A stretch of DNA of 47,099 nt from Bdellovibrio sp. (GCA_014376435.1 JACMRL010000037.1:1-47099), one strand, 5' to 3'; counted from the stretch's first letter, positions 1 to 8,762 are shown. Translations and numbers: made by a program. Notes: generated from the sequence alone by a model not told the origin.

Positions 1-659
1 ATCACCAGAAAGCACAAATGCTTCCGCAACGTTTGATGAGTTACCAACGAAAATTCTTCCCGAATTTAATCCTGAGGTTAATTTTGCTGCAAATGCAGTA
101 AAATCTGAAGCCGCTAAGTATCCATTCACCGAAGCCGTCGCACGTGAAATATCAATCGATGGTGAAGTACTTGAGGTACTGACTGTGATCGGATTTCCCG
201 AAGTGCCTGCCGATGTCACCGAACCGACGGTTCCGCCGCCAGATCCTGGTGTGTAGCCCAACGCATTAGTAATATCGTTAGAGTTTAAAACTCCAGCTGC
301 TGTTACGCGACCTTTTAAATCAACCGTTAATTTTGAGAAGGTGCCGGCTCCAACACCTGAGTTTGATAACGATAGTATTCCCGTATTTGAAATCGTGGCA
401 TCACCTGAAATCACAAATGCTTCCGCAAAATTCGAAGAGTTACCAACGAAAATTCTTCCCGAATTTAATCCTGAGGTTAATTTTGCTGCAAATGCAGTAA
501 AATCTGAAGAGGCTAAATATCCATTAACGGAAGCTGTCGCGCGCGTAATATCAATCGATGGAGAAGTACTCGAAGTACTAACCGTGATTGGATTTCCTGA
601 AGTAGCTGCCGAAGTCACTGAACCAACCGTGCCTCCGCCAGATCCTGGTGTGTAACCTA
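1..659 (-). repeat. 399-bp-offset direct repeat inside the fibre gene
   Basis: Positions 1 to about 260 match 400 to about 659 nearly base for base at a constant offset of 399 bp (133 codons). For example ttaccaacgaaaattcttcc occurs in both copies. Similarity falls away after about 260/659. The repeat keeps frame, so it duplicates a protein module (SVTSAxTSGNPITV through VLSGD). A shorter, more diverged module (NAKISDVAFxKIxGKPTTL) is repeated at about 690-780 and 940-1020. Confidence 0.85.
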
Positions 660-1959
660 ACGCTGTTGTTATATCCGACGATATCATCGTAATCGTATAT
701 CCGGCTAGCGTTGTGGGCTTACCGGAAATTTTACTAAATGCTACGTCAGAAATTTTAGCGTTATTAATGACACCGTTATTAACTGTTAGTACACCTAGGT
801 TTGTGATCGTCGCATCGCCAGAAAGTACACGACCTTCTGCAAAATTTGATCCGTTACCTACAAAAATATTTGCCGAAGTTAATGCACTTGTACCGTTTGA
901 TGGCGTGTATCCCAAGGCATTCGTAACATCATTCGAAGTCATAGTAATTGCGTAACCAGAAAGTGTGGTTGGCTTTCCGGTAATTTTATTAAAAGCTACG
1001 TCTGAAATTTTCGCATTATTGACTGCACCCGAAGCAATGACGGGGTTCAAAAGTGTTCCCGTTAGATCACCACTTAAACTTGTAGCAGCTTGGAAGGCTC
1101 CTGTTATTCTTGCATCATTACCTGCGGCAACTGTATTGGTGCCCGTTCCGACGTTTAAGGTCAACGCGGGAGTCGATGTACCGGCCGCTACTGATAAGTA
1201 AGAATTTGTAGAGCTCACCATCGTCACACCGCTTGCTGCGCCGGTGCTGTCAGAAGAAGGGACCCAGTTCGTACCATTAAATTTTAATACTTGCCCTGGT
1301 GCGGCACCACCCGCTAACAAACCCGATGGGTTCATCGAAGTTGCGGCCGCAGCCGTAACACAAGAAAAAGTTCCGGCGATTCGGGTTAATACATCTGATC
1401 CAGTACATGAAGGTATTGCTGTACCCAAAATAAAATCGGCGGCCGTATTAATTCCTAGCTTTTCTGAAGACTCTGCAAACATCGCAAACGGTACGCTGTT
1501 AATATCCATCGGAGGCAAAGTTTGCCAACCGTTACCACTGCCGTCGTTGAACTGCATCACCAGCCGGCGATTATCAATCAAGCTGGGCGAAAAAGTTCCC
1601 GTTGTTTGGCACGTGTAGGTCGGCGTGTTATTATTAAAAGCGTCGTACCATTTCATGGTACCCAAGACCGGATAACTGCGCGCCGCTTTAACCGGATCAC
1701 CGAGCGCAAGTACAGCACTGCCGCCTGAACTTGATAGATCTACATTTGAAAATGTTTCTGAATAAATCACGCACGTTGATAATGGATTCATTAAAGAAAA
1801 CTTAAACTGAACCGAGGTTGCTTCCAGCGGAGTACCGTCGGGCTTGTAGATTTTAGTTTGAAATGAAATGAGCTTCGGTGCAGCTAGCGCAGCAGATACA
1901 GAAAATACGCTCATGAAAACAAGCATGGAAAGAAAAAAGAATTTCTTTAAATAGGTCAT
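1..1959 (-). CDS. Tail-fibre-like repeat protein (MAT-like adhesin), N-terminal part, runs off left edge
   Basis: 653 codons are open from an ATG at 1959-1957 to the window edge; no stop is reached, so the C-terminus is missing. Residues 1-27 form a signal peptide (MTYLKKFFFLSML then a small-residue cleavage site near ALAAP). Next comes a domain of about 150 residues with a YKPDGTPL motif, two Cys and NSVPFAMFAE at its end, then a Cys-bracketed segment (SCTGSDVL...GTFSCVT). The rest is Ser/Thr/Gly-rich beta repeats with NALGYTP, KISGKPTTL, VGNxSNxAE and VLSGDATI motifs, as in phage tail fibres. This order matches what is known of Bdellovibrio mosaic adhesive trimer fibres, which display variable tips for prey binding. 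Family membership is inferred from motifs. A weak AGG lies 4 nt before the ATG. No enzyme motif was seen. Confidence 0.8.
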   Translation of the reverse strand, partial: MTYLKKFFFLSMLVFMSVFSVSAALAAPKLISFQTKIYKPDGTPLEATSVQFKFSLMNPLSTCVIYSETFSNVDLSSSGGSAVLALGDPVKAARSYPVLGTMKWYDAFNNNTPTYTCQTTGTFSPSLIDNRRLVMQFNDGSGNGWQTLPPMDINSVPFAMFAESSEKLGINTAADFILGTAIPSCTGSDVLTRIAGTFSCVTAAAATSMNPSGLLAGGAAPGQVLKFNGTNWVPSSDSTGAASGVTMVSSTNSYLSVAAGTSTPALTLNVGTGTNTVAAGNDARITGAFQAATSLSGDLTGTLLNPVIASGAVNNAKISDVAFNKITGKPTTLSGYAITMTSNDVTNALGYTPSNGTSALTSANIFVGNGSNFAEGRVLSGDATITNLGVLTVNNGVINNAKISDVAFSKISGKPTTLAGYTITMISSDITTALGYTPGSGGGTVGSVTSAATSGNPITVSTSSTSPSIDITRATASVNGYLASSDFTAFAAKLTSGLNSGRIFVGNSSNFAEAFVISGDATISNTGILSLSNSGVGAGTFSKLTVDLKGRVTAAGVLNSNDITNALGYTPGSGGGTVGSVTSAGTSGNPITVSTSSTSPSIDISRATASVNGYLAASDFTAFAAKLTSGLNSGRIFVGNSSNVAEAFVLSGD

Positions 1960-2259
1960 AAAACCTAAACAAATCTGCATAGTTATTTATCGGCTAATTT
2001 GTTGAATTTCTTTACAGACTAAAGTCTAACAATGCTAAAAGTCTCAAAAAGATCCACCTCTAGAAATTTAAAATACTAATCTGATGCGTTCAGAAAGCTT
2101 ATACGGCAATACATGCCCGTGTAGAAAGATCACCCACAACGATTATCGTTTTGCCAGGTGCTCACAAACAGTCTTCAACCGATCCCCGTCTGCGCTCTTC
2201 TCTCATCATTCTTTCGGCGCTTCGGGGGCATCGCCCCATCCTTGAAATCAGAATGGGCC
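1960..2259. other. Intergenic region between fibre gene and RAYT gene
   Basis: No supported gene. It must hold the promoter of the leftward fibre gene, but I see no convincing -35/-10 pair. A short palindrome (agactaaagtct) lies near 2026-2037. A 5-bp GC hairpin with a 3-nt loop (ggggcatcgcccc) lies near 2225-2237, upstream of the RAYT start. An open frame continues upstream of the RAYT ATG to a GTG at 2158, but its sequence has no family resemblance. Confidence 0.5.
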
Positions 2260-2952
2260 ATGAAAAAACCAAAACAACTTTCGCTCTTCCAAAACTCCCG
2301 TGATCTTAAAACTCAAACTAAATTCTTCGGCGGTGCCTTACTCAAAAACCGCCGTAAATCCATCAGACCGCTATCACGAAAAGATTCAATTCACTTTGTA
2401 CTTCGCAGCGAGTGGGCGATGGGTCGCGATAGCTTTTTAGCTAAGAAAAACTATGCAGATATCGATTATATCATCACCCGCTTTGCAAAACAGTTCGGCG
2501 TGCGGATTTACCAGCGAGCGATTAACAGTAATCACATTCACTTGCTTTTAAGAATCACGAACCGCGTGCTTTACCGTGCGTTTATCAAAGCCGTTTCAGG
2601 TAAAATTGCCAGTCACGTGATGGGTCAGCAAAGTTTTAGACTTTTTCTGAAGGCCCGCGGGAATTCATTCGCGGGCGATGGGTCCCACTCTGCGAAAGTG
2701 AAGCGGGAAAGTTTGTCAAAAAGAAAGACCTCACCTGAGATACTGAACAAGAACCGTGGCTTCTGGGAGTTTCGGCCTTTCTCGAGGGTTGTGAATTGGG
2801 GTAAAGATTTTAAAACTTGCGTCAGTTACTTGAAGCAGAATATTTTAGAAGCTTTCGGTTTTGTTAACTATACGTCGAGAAAAAACTTTTACTCTCGCTG
2901 GATTATTGAAACTATTCCGATACTCAGTAATGGACAAAATATCAAGCAATGA
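2260..2952 (+). CDS. REP-associated tyrosine transposase (RAYT, Y1/IS200-like)
   Basis: 230 residues. The HUH motif is clear in NSNHIHLLL, and the flanking pattern (RPLSRKDSIHFVLRSEWAMG, then FWEFRPFSRVV and YLKQNILEAFGF) is that of RAYT Y1 nucleases, which cut single-stranded DNA at REP hairpins. The start ATG at 2260 gives the usual basic opening MKKPKQLSLF; an upstream GTG at 2158 only adds unrelated sequence. About 30 residues (GNSFAGDGSHSAKVKRESLS and following) sit between the HUH domain and the FWEFRPF motif where relatives I know are shorter; this part includes a GC-rich hairpin. It has no inverted-repeat ends of its own, as expected for single-copy RAYTs. Catalytic Tyr not assigned with certainty. 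Confidence 0.85.
   Translation: MKKPKQLSLFQNSRDLKTQTKFFGGALLKNRRKSIRPLSRKDSIHFVLRSEWAMGRDSFLAKKNYADIDYIITRFAKQFGVRIYQRAINSNHIHLLLRITNRVLYRAFIKAVSGKIASHVMGQQSFRLFLKARGNSFAGDGSHSAKVKRESLSKRKTSPEILNKNRGFWEFRPFSRVVNWGKDFKTCVSYLKQNILEAFGFVNYTSRKNFYSRWIIETIPILSNGQNIKQ
2653..2676. repeat. GC-rich hairpin inside the RAYT gene
   Basis: gcccgcg (2653-2659) pairs perfectly with cgcgggc (2670-2676) across a 10-nt loop. A second imperfect inverted repeat follows (cact...agtg, near 2685-2700). The 12-mer gggcgatgggtc occurs here at 2673-2684 and again upstream in the same gene near 2416. REP-like character is a guess; it may be only local coding sequence. Confidence 0.4.
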
Positions 2953-3060
2953 TTACGCCGGATTAAGAACTCTTCAACGCAGGTTTGGCTAAGTTACGAA
3001 TTTTTAGTTTAGGATTATATTTTGCGCTTTAGTTTAGCTTCATTGTTTTACTGAAAAAAG

Positions 3061-3441
3061 CTACTCTTTAAAAAATTTCTTAACGTTGTTTTTAAAATCT
3101 TCGTTAGAAATTTCTGGGGTCATGCGGCGATCTAAAGTCAGCCGCACTTCTTTAACGAAACCTTTTTGATATTTTTCATTTACCGAATTTTTAATTGGCT
3201 CGATCATAAAACTCATTTGGTGCATCCAAACCGAGTTTTTCACCCACAGCCAAAGTGTTCCGTGGCGGTAAGCGATGGGCTCGGTATTTTCACCCACGGT
3301 TGGACCGACGATTTCTTTCCAATTCATCCACAGTTTCCAGCGTTTATACTGGTCTGAAACGGGGCCCGCTTTATCTTGAAAAAGCTGCTGCAGAACCTCG
3401 GCGCTGGTATTAAATTTAGAGCGAAAATCTTTATCGGACAT
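3061..3441 (-). CDS. dciA: DciA-like replicative helicase loader (DUF721)
   Basis: 126 residues. The core reads WMNWKEIVGPTVGENTEPIA then GTLWLWVKNSVWMHQMSF, matching the DUF721/DciA pattern W..IVG..la.ht.P......L.v.v..s.W...L. DciA proteins help load DnaB at replication origins in bacteria lacking DnaC. The family core fills nearly the whole protein. It is divergent from trmFO across a 56-bp gap, so both promoters must be packed there. No enzyme motifs are expected. The family call is firm; the loader role comes from characterised relatives. Confidence 0.85.
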   Translation of the reverse strand: MSDKDFRSKFNTSAEVLQQLFQDKAGPVSDQYKRWKLWMNWKEIVGPTVGENTEPIAYRHGTLWLWVKNSVWMHQMSFMIEPIKNSVNEKYQKGFVKEVRLTLDRRMTPEISNEDFKNNVKKFFKE

Positions 3442-3497
3442 AGGAATTTTTTAGCACAAGAACTTGCGTTTTTCGATAGGAAAGTCTACATCAGGGC

Positions 3498-4820
3498 ATG
3501 TCGAAATTATCCCGTAAAATTACCGTGGTTGGCGCTGGCTTAGCCGGCAGTGAATGTGCTCTTCAGCTGGCTAATAAAGGCTTTGAGGTCGTTTTATACG
3601 AAATGCGCGGAGTTAAACCAACCCCAGCCCACAAAACCACCGACTTCGCCGAATTGGTTTGTTCTAATTCATTTGGCAGTTTGTCTGATGTTTCAGCGAC
3701 GGGTCAGCTTAAATGGGAAGCCGAACACTTAAATTCTTTCGTATTAAAAGCCGCTAAAGATCACGCCGTTCCGGCCGGGCAAGCTTTAGGTATTGACCGC
3801 GAACGCTTTGCCCAAGCGGTTACTGCACTTGTCGAAGCTCATCCCAGAATTGAAATTAAGCGCGACGTCGTTACTTCGTTGAACCAAATTCCCCGCCCCG
3901 CCGTGATCGCTACCGGCCCGTTAACCGACGAAGCTTTAGCTAACGATTTACAAAAACATTTCGGTGATGAGTTTTTATATTTCTTCGATGCGATTGCGCC
4001 GATCATTGACGCGGAATCAATCAATACAGAAATTGCGTGGAAGGCAGATCGCTACGACAAGGGCACACCCGATTACTACAACTGCCCGATGGATAAAGTT
4101 CAGTACAATACATTCATTGAAGAAATTAAGAACGCACGAAAAATCGAACCTAAACATTTTGAGACCACCAATTTTTTTGAAGGCTGTATGCCGATCGAGG
4201 TTATGGTCGACCGCGGCCCGCAAACTTTACGTTTTGGCCCAATGAAACCCGTTGGCTTAACGAATCCTAAGACAGGTCGATACCCATTCGCAGCCGTGCA
4301 GTTGCGACAGGATAATAAAGAAGCCACGGCCTACAACATCGTAGGCTTTCAGACCCGCATGGCTTACGGCGAACAAACGCGAATTTTTAGAATGATCCCG
4401 GGATTAGAGAACGCAGAGTTTTTAAAACTAGGTAGCATTCACCGCAATATGTTTATTAATTCACCGAAGCGTTTAAATAAAGATCTATCCAGTAAATCAG
4501 ATCCCTATTTATTTTTTGCCGGACAAATCACGGGCGTAGAAGGTTACTTCGAATCCGTATGTATTGGTTTATTAGTAGCAAATTTTATCGAGCAAAAATT
4601 AAACGACAAAGTTTTTTCACCACCACCACGTGAATCAGCGATGGGTTCTTTGCTTGAAGCGATTACCGATCCATTTAAAGAGAAAAATTTCCAGCCAACG
4701 AATATCAACTTTGCGTTAATTCCGCCTTGGCCAGAGCCGATTAAAGATAAAAAAGAAAAGAAAATTAAACAAATCGAGAAAGCCCGTACCACTTTAACTT
4801 CTTGGACGGCCCAGCTTTAG
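3498..4820 (+). CDS. trmFO: TrmFO, methylenetetrahydrofolate-tRNA-(uracil-5-)-methyltransferase
   Basis: 440 residues, the usual family length. The N-terminal FAD-binding fold has GAGLAG at residues 12-17. The family signature AELVCSNSFGS holds Cys55, the expected catalytic/flavin-linked Cys; a second conserved Cys is in FFEGCMPIEVM. The C-terminal FAD motif reads FFAGQITGVEGYFES. The enzyme makes ribothymidine at position 54 of tRNA with methylene-THF as carbon donor and FADH2 as reductant. The ATG at 3498 is preceded by a purine-rich stretch (aggaaag) about 14 nt upstream and aggg close to the ATG. It is convergent with tdk, separated by a hairpin terminator. Confidence 0.97.
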   Translation: MSKLSRKITVVGAGLAGSECALQLANKGFEVVLYEMRGVKPTPAHKTTDFAELVCSNSFGSLSDVSATGQLKWEAEHLNSFVLKAAKDHAVPAGQALGIDRERFAQAVTALVEAHPRIEIKRDVVTSLNQIPRPAVIATGPLTDEALANDLQKHFGDEFLYFFDAIAPIIDAESINTEIAWKADRYDKGTPDYYNCPMDKVQYNTFIEEIKNARKIEPKHFETTNFFEGCMPIEVMVDRGPQTLRFGPMKPVGLTNPKTGRYPFAAVQLRQDNKEATAYNIVGFQTRMAYGEQTRIFRMIPGLENAEFLKLGSIHRNMFINSPKRLNKDLSSKSDPYLFFAGQITGVEGYFESVCIGLLVANFIEQKLNDKVFSPPPRESAMGSLLEAITDPFKEKNFQPTNINFALIPPWPEPIKDKKEKKIKQIEKARTTLTSWTAQL

Positions 4821-4821
4821 G

Positions 4822-4850
4822 CAAAAAAAAGACCGGCTTCTCCGCCGGTA
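4822..4850 (-). terminator. Rho-independent terminator of tdk
   Basis: accggc (4832-4837) pairs with gccggt (4844-4849) over a 6-nt loop. Read on the minus strand, the stem is followed by a T-rich run of eight T (complement of the A run at 4823-4830), so it ends leftward transcripts from tdk. On the plus strand the downstream sequence is not T-rich, so its use for trmFO is doubtful. Confidence 0.8.
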
Positions 4851-4862
4851 TTACGAACTTCT

Positions 4863-5456
4863 TTATGTAGGGCTTTGATTTAAGTTATCAAACTTTCTTG
4901 ACGGCTTTTGCTCAACAATCGGCGCAAAGTGCAACCGACAGCGTGCTTCATAAAAGTCTTCAGCCCCGACTTCGATTTGTGTTTGAGATGATCCACTAAT
5001 TTTTTGCGAGTACGTTGCAAGCTCGCCGCAAACCATACAGACCGCGCGATTTTTTGTAACTTCTTCGGCGATCGCCATCAATGTTGGAATTGGTTCGAAA
5101 GGCTGGCCTTTCCAATCCATATCTAAACCTGCAACAATTACGCGAATGCCGCGTGATGAAAGATCACGACAAACTTGCACCAAATCCATGGTAAAAAATT
5201 GTCCCTCATCAAAGCCAACGACTTGAGTTGAATTTTTTAAATGATTCCAGATATCAGAAATATTTTCTAGCGGAGTCGCTTCAACTTGAGTTTGATTATG
5301 CGAAGTTACATTTGTCTGGTGATAGCGTTGATCAATCATCGGTTTAAAAACTTGTACGTTTAATTTTGCGTATTGCGCACGACGAATTCGGCGGATTAAT
5401 TCCTCCGTTTTACCGCTGTACATAGAACCTGCGATGACTTCGATCCAACCTGACAT
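4863..5456 (-). CDS. tdk: Thymidine kinase, type II
   Basis: 197 residues. It phosphorylates thymidine to dTMP in the salvage pathway. Walker A is GSMYSGKTEE (residues 10-19), and the DEGQFF motif with the catalytic-base Glu is near residue 100. The zinc-binding Cys pairs are CMVC and a C-terminal CRLH, where the last ligand is His. The lid and thymidine-binding segments of the TK1 family are present. The gene is divergent from the MltF-like gene across 160 bp that holds an 18-bp palindrome, and it ends at a good terminator. Scavenging thymidine would suit a cell that lives on DNA of others, but tdk is widespread. Confidence 0.96.
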   Translation of the reverse strand: MSGWIEVIAGSMYSGKTEELIRRIRRAQYAKLNVQVFKPMIDQRYHQTNVTSHNQTQVEATPLENISDIWNHLKNSTQVVGFDEGQFFTMDLVQVCRDLSSRGIRVIVAGLDMDWKGQPFEPIPTLMAIAEEVTKNRAVCMVCGELATYSQKISGSSQTQIEVGAEDFYEARCRLHFAPIVEQKPSRKFDNLNQSPT

Positions 5457-5526
5457 ACCCTGTATTATTGTAACTGTGTGACACTTTGTCCCTAAGAAAA
5501 TTTTGCACGCCGCGCGCCAATTTTGT

Positions 5527-5544
5527 CTCTGAAAGCTTACAGAG
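5527..5544. promoter_or_regulatory. 18-bp palindrome between divergent tdk and MltF-like genes
   Basis: ctctgaaagcttacagag has 9-bp arms with one mismatch. It lies in the 160-bp gap between two divergent genes, so an operator is possible. No regulator is suggested by the sequence. Confidence 0.3.
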
Positions 5545-5616
5545 ATGATCTGATTATTTTATGCACCATTTTCGCATGACCATTGTGTCTGTATAGAATA
5601 GATAGGTGAACCTTAC

Positions 5617-6957
5617 ATGCATAAAAAGTCAAAAATGATGCTAATTCTAGCAATCTTTACGAGTGTGTTTATTTTCATTGGAAATGGCTGCCATGGCGCT
5701 TTTTTCAATGAAACACAAGCATCACAGGGCTTAAGCAAACAGGTTTTGCGCATCGGTATACACCAAGATCTTTACACAAAAAGTCCCGAAAAAGATTTAG
5801 TTACGGCTTTTGCTAATCAATACAAATTAAAAACTGAATTTATTAAAATTTCTAGCCTTGAAAAAGCAAACGAACTTATCAGCGATAAAGAAATCGATTT
5901 AGTTTTTATCCGTACCGATTTATCAACTCTTAATCTACAGGGCCAACCCAGCTTGGGTTATGATGAACTGCTCGTCTCGGTGGTTTGTTCAAACCCACTC
6001 ACTTTAGCGCAGCCGATTTATGTTCCAGATAATTTAATGTTTATTACCGGTTTAAAAAAATTTAGAAATCAATTTACCGCTAACCCCATTATCGAAACTA
6101 AAAAAACCTACCTGGAGTTAAAAATGAAGTCGTTAGAGCAAAACGCTTTTTGTTTTGCAGCCGACTCTCGCGTGGCGGAAAAATCATTACTTAGTTATCC
6201 GAAAATTAAAAAAGTTTGGCAAATGAGTTACGCCGTTCCGGTTTCTTGGCTCAGCACGACTGCTTCAAAAAATATCCATTCGCTTTTTCAAGGTTGGTTT
6301 AACAAACAAGTCAGAAAAAATGAAGTTCGTCATATTTGGGATCAGTATGAATCAAATGATTTTCAGATCTCGGCTTTAGCTTACCAAAGATTTTTTGAGC
6401 ACACCGATTCACGACTGCCAAAGTGGAAAAAGTTTTTTAAAAAAGCGGCTAAAGAGCAGGATATGCCCTGGACATTACTAGCCGCCGTAGCCTACCAAGA
6501 ATCGAAGTGGGATCATGCCGCCCGCAGCTACACCGGCGTACGTGGCCTTATGCAGATTACGACCAAGACAGCTCAGCACTTGGGTATTGAAGACCGTGAA
6601 GACCCCCAACAAAGCATCAAGGGTGCCGCCGTTTACTTAAAGTATTTTTACGATAAGACGCCTAAAACTGCCTCAAGCTACGAACGTTGGACGCAAGCCT
6701 TAGCGGCTTACAACATTGGATGGGCGCATTTGCGCGATGCCCGTAAGCTTGCCATCGCTTTAAATTACAATTCGTCTCGGTGGTATGAGTTTAAAAAAGT
6801 GATTCCGAAATTAGAACAAGAAAAATACTATTCAAAATTAACTTTTGGCTTTGCCCGCGGACGCGAAACGGTTGAATTCGTCGATAGCGTCCTTGGGTAT
6901 TATGATTTATTAAATAATTCTTTTACTCGACCGTTACTGACTTCGCGAGATTTCTAG
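5617..6957 (+). CDS. MltF-like membrane-associated lytic transglycosylase
   Basis: 446 residues. A hydrophobic N-terminal segment (residues 8-22) ends in GNGC, which is a poor lipobox, so simple export or anchoring are both possible. Residues about 43-240 look like a solute-binding-protein (SBP_bac_3) domain: VLRIGIHQDLY, then EIDLVFIRTDLS. Residues about 270-420 are an SLT domain: AVAYQESKWD with catalytic Glu295, then GLMQITTKTA and AAYNIGWAHL. The SBP-SLT order is that of MltF, which cleaves peptidoglycan to 1,6-anhydromuropeptides. Its last 35 nt overlap glmS on the other strand. The product pairs logically with AmpG encoded further right. Confidence 0.88.
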   Translation: MHKKSKMMLILAIFTSVFIFIGNGCHGAFFNETQASQGLSKQVLRIGIHQDLYTKSPEKDLVTAFANQYKLKTEFIKISSLEKANELISDKEIDLVFIRTDLSTLNLQGQPSLGYDELLVSVVCSNPLTLAQPIYVPDNLMFITGLKKFRNQFTANPIIETKKTYLELKMKSLEQNAFCFAADSRVAEKSLLSYPKIKKVWQMSYAVPVSWLSTTASKNIHSLFQGWFNKQVRKNEVRHIWDQYESNDFQISALAYQRFFEHTDSRLPKWKKFFKKAAKEQDMPWTLLAAVAYQESKWDHAARSYTGVRGLMQITTKTAQHLGIEDREDPQQSIKGAAVYLKYFYDKTPKTASSYERWTQALAAYNIGWAHLRDARKLAIALNYNSSRWYEFKKVIPKLEQEKYYSKLTFGFARGRETVEFVDSVLGYYDLLNNSFTRPLLTSRDF

Positions 6958-8761
6958 GCTGATCCACATCGTAACCCAAACTGTCCGCTAAGTGATACGA
7001 CATCAACTGTAATGGCACCACAGAAAGCAACGGATGCGCCATCCACGAAGAAGCCGGAATCGACAAATAATATTCACTCATCGACTGTAAAGCTGCATTT
7101 TCGCCCGTCCCAATCGAAATAATTTTACCGCCGCGTGCTTTAGCTTCTTGAAGATTACTAATTGTTTTTTCGATCAGTTCATCTGTGGGAGCTACAACAA
7201 CGATTGCCATATTTGAATCAATCAAAGCCAAGGGCCCGTGCTTCATCTCGCCCGCGGCATAGCCTTCGGCGTGCATGTAAGCTAATTCTTTTAATTTTAA
7301 AGCGCCTTCTAAGGCGATTGGGTAACTAACCCCACGGCCTAAATACAAAAAGCCTTTGAACTCTTGTAATTTTTTAGCCGCCTCAGAAAAATATTTATCA
7401 TAAGCTAATACCACTTCGAGTTGACTTGGAACGGCCAATAATTGAGTGACGTAGTTTTTCTCTTGGTCAGCAGTTAAAACGCCGCGGTCTTTCGCAATTT
7501 GCAGAGCTAAAACATTTAATAATGCAATCGTGCTAGTGAACGCTTTGGTACTAGCAACACCTACTTCGACGCCTGAATTCATGTATAAGTGGCCATGCGC
7601 TTCACGATCAATCGAAGATTTTTGTACATTGGTAATACTTAAAGTTAATGCGCCTTTTTCTTTCGCTAAGCGAATGGCCGCTAAAGTATCGGCGGTTTCA
7701 CCACTTTGTGAAATCGTAATCAATAAAGTATTTTTGGGAACGATTGGTTTACGGTAACGAAATTCACTGGCCACATCAATTTCAACGGGTAAATTGCCGG
7801 CTTGTTCAATTAGATATTTTCCAACCATCGCGGCGTAATAACTGGTTCCACAAGCCACGAACATAATGCGGTCGATGGATTTAAAAATTTCTGCATTTGA
7901 TTTTACAAAACCCAAAGTTTGCATTTCAACTTGGTGAGTTTCGGTGTTTAAATGCGGGCGAATCGCGGCCGCAACGGCACGGGGTTGCTCGTAGATTTCT
8001 TTCAACATAAAATGTTTGAAACCCATTTTTTCAACTTGTTCCGTATTCCAGTCAACTTGAACGATTTGTTTTTTTAACGGAGCACCTAAGGCAGAAAAAT
8101 ATTTAATTTCATTATTTTGGATATGCACAACTTCGCGGTCCTCTAAGTAGACGAAATTTTTTGTGTACTGAAGCGCCGCTTGCACGTCGCTGACGATAAA
8201 AAATTCTTTTTCGCCAACGCCGACAATTAATGGCGGGCCATCTTTAAAAGCAATAATTTCGTCCGGAGATTTTTCCCAAATAACCACTATAGAAAATGCG
8301 CCAATTAATTTACCTAAAGTTTTTTGCACGGCTAAGAGTAAATTTTTAGTGACTTGAATTTCTTCGTTGATTAAATGCGCCACTAATTCTGAATCTGTAT
8401 CGGAAGTAATTTTTGCCCCACGCGCGATTAAATCTTTTTTAATATCTAAATAATTTTCGATAATGCCGTTATGAACTAAACTGATTTCGCCCACTTGGTG
8501 TGGATGCGCATTTTTTTCGACGGGAGCACCGTGCGTAGCCCAACGAGTATGCCCGATGCCTAAGTGACCGCTGAAATGTTCATTGATTAATTTTTCTTCT
8601 AAATTTTTAAGTTTGCCGGCCGCACGAATGCGTTTCGTTTGCCCTTTATCAACCACCGCAATACCCGCGCTGTCGTAGCCGCGATATTCTAATTTTTTTA
8701 AACCATCGATAATAATTTTTTTAGGATCTTGAAAGCCTAAGTAACCTACGATTCCACACAT
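6923..8761 (-). CDS. glmS: Glucosamine-6-phosphate synthase GlmS
   Basis: 612 residues, normal length. It makes glucosamine-6-phosphate from fructose-6-phosphate and glutamine for cell-wall precursors. The N-terminal amidotransferase starts MCGIVGY with Cys2 as nucleophile (after Met removal); GHTRWATHG and HNGIIENY follow. Two SIS domains carry CGTSYYA, SQSGETADT and the C-terminal PRNLAKSVTVE tail. It is the second gene of an operon: glmU ends one base upstream. There is no space for a glmS ribozyme leader, and none is expected outside Firmicutes. The 3' end overlaps the MltF-like gene by 35 nt. Confidence 0.98.
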   Translation of the reverse strand: MCGIVGYLGFQDPKKIIIDGLKKLEYRGYDSAGIAVVDKGQTKRIRAAGKLKNLEEKLINEHFSGHLGIGHTRWATHGAPVEKNAHPHQVGEISLVHNGIIENYLDIKKDLIARGAKITSDTDSELVAHLINEEIQVTKNLLLAVQKTLGKLIGAFSIVVIWEKSPDEIIAFKDGPPLIVGVGEKEFFIVSDVQAALQYTKNFVYLEDREVVHIQNNEIKYFSALGAPLKKQIVQVDWNTEQVEKMGFKHFMLKEIYEQPRAVAAAIRPHLNTETHQVEMQTLGFVKSNAEIFKSIDRIMFVACGTSYYAAMVGKYLIEQAGNLPVEIDVASEFRYRKPIVPKNTLLITISQSGETADTLAAIRLAKEKGALTLSITNVQKSSIDREAHGHLYMNSGVEVGVASTKAFTSTIALLNVLALQIAKDRGVLTADQEKNYVTQLLAVPSQLEVVLAYDKYFSEAAKKLQEFKGFLYLGRGVSYPIALEGALKLKELAYMHAEGYAAGEMKHGPLALIDSNMAIVVVAPTDELIEKTISNLQEAKARGGKIISIGTGENAALQSMSEYYLSIPASSWMAHPLLSVVPLQLMSYHLADSLGYDVDQPRNLAKSVTVE

Positions 8762-8762
8762 T

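Noticed and set aside
341..1728. Several plus-strand open frames over the left-edge fibre gene
   Set aside because: They lie antisense to one long minus-strand frame with a signal peptide and protein repeats, have no SD, and no family resemblance.
2158..2259. GTG start 34 codons upstream of the RAYT gene
   Set aside because: The added residues do not resemble RAYT proteins, and MKKPKQLSLF at 2260 is the typical family start.
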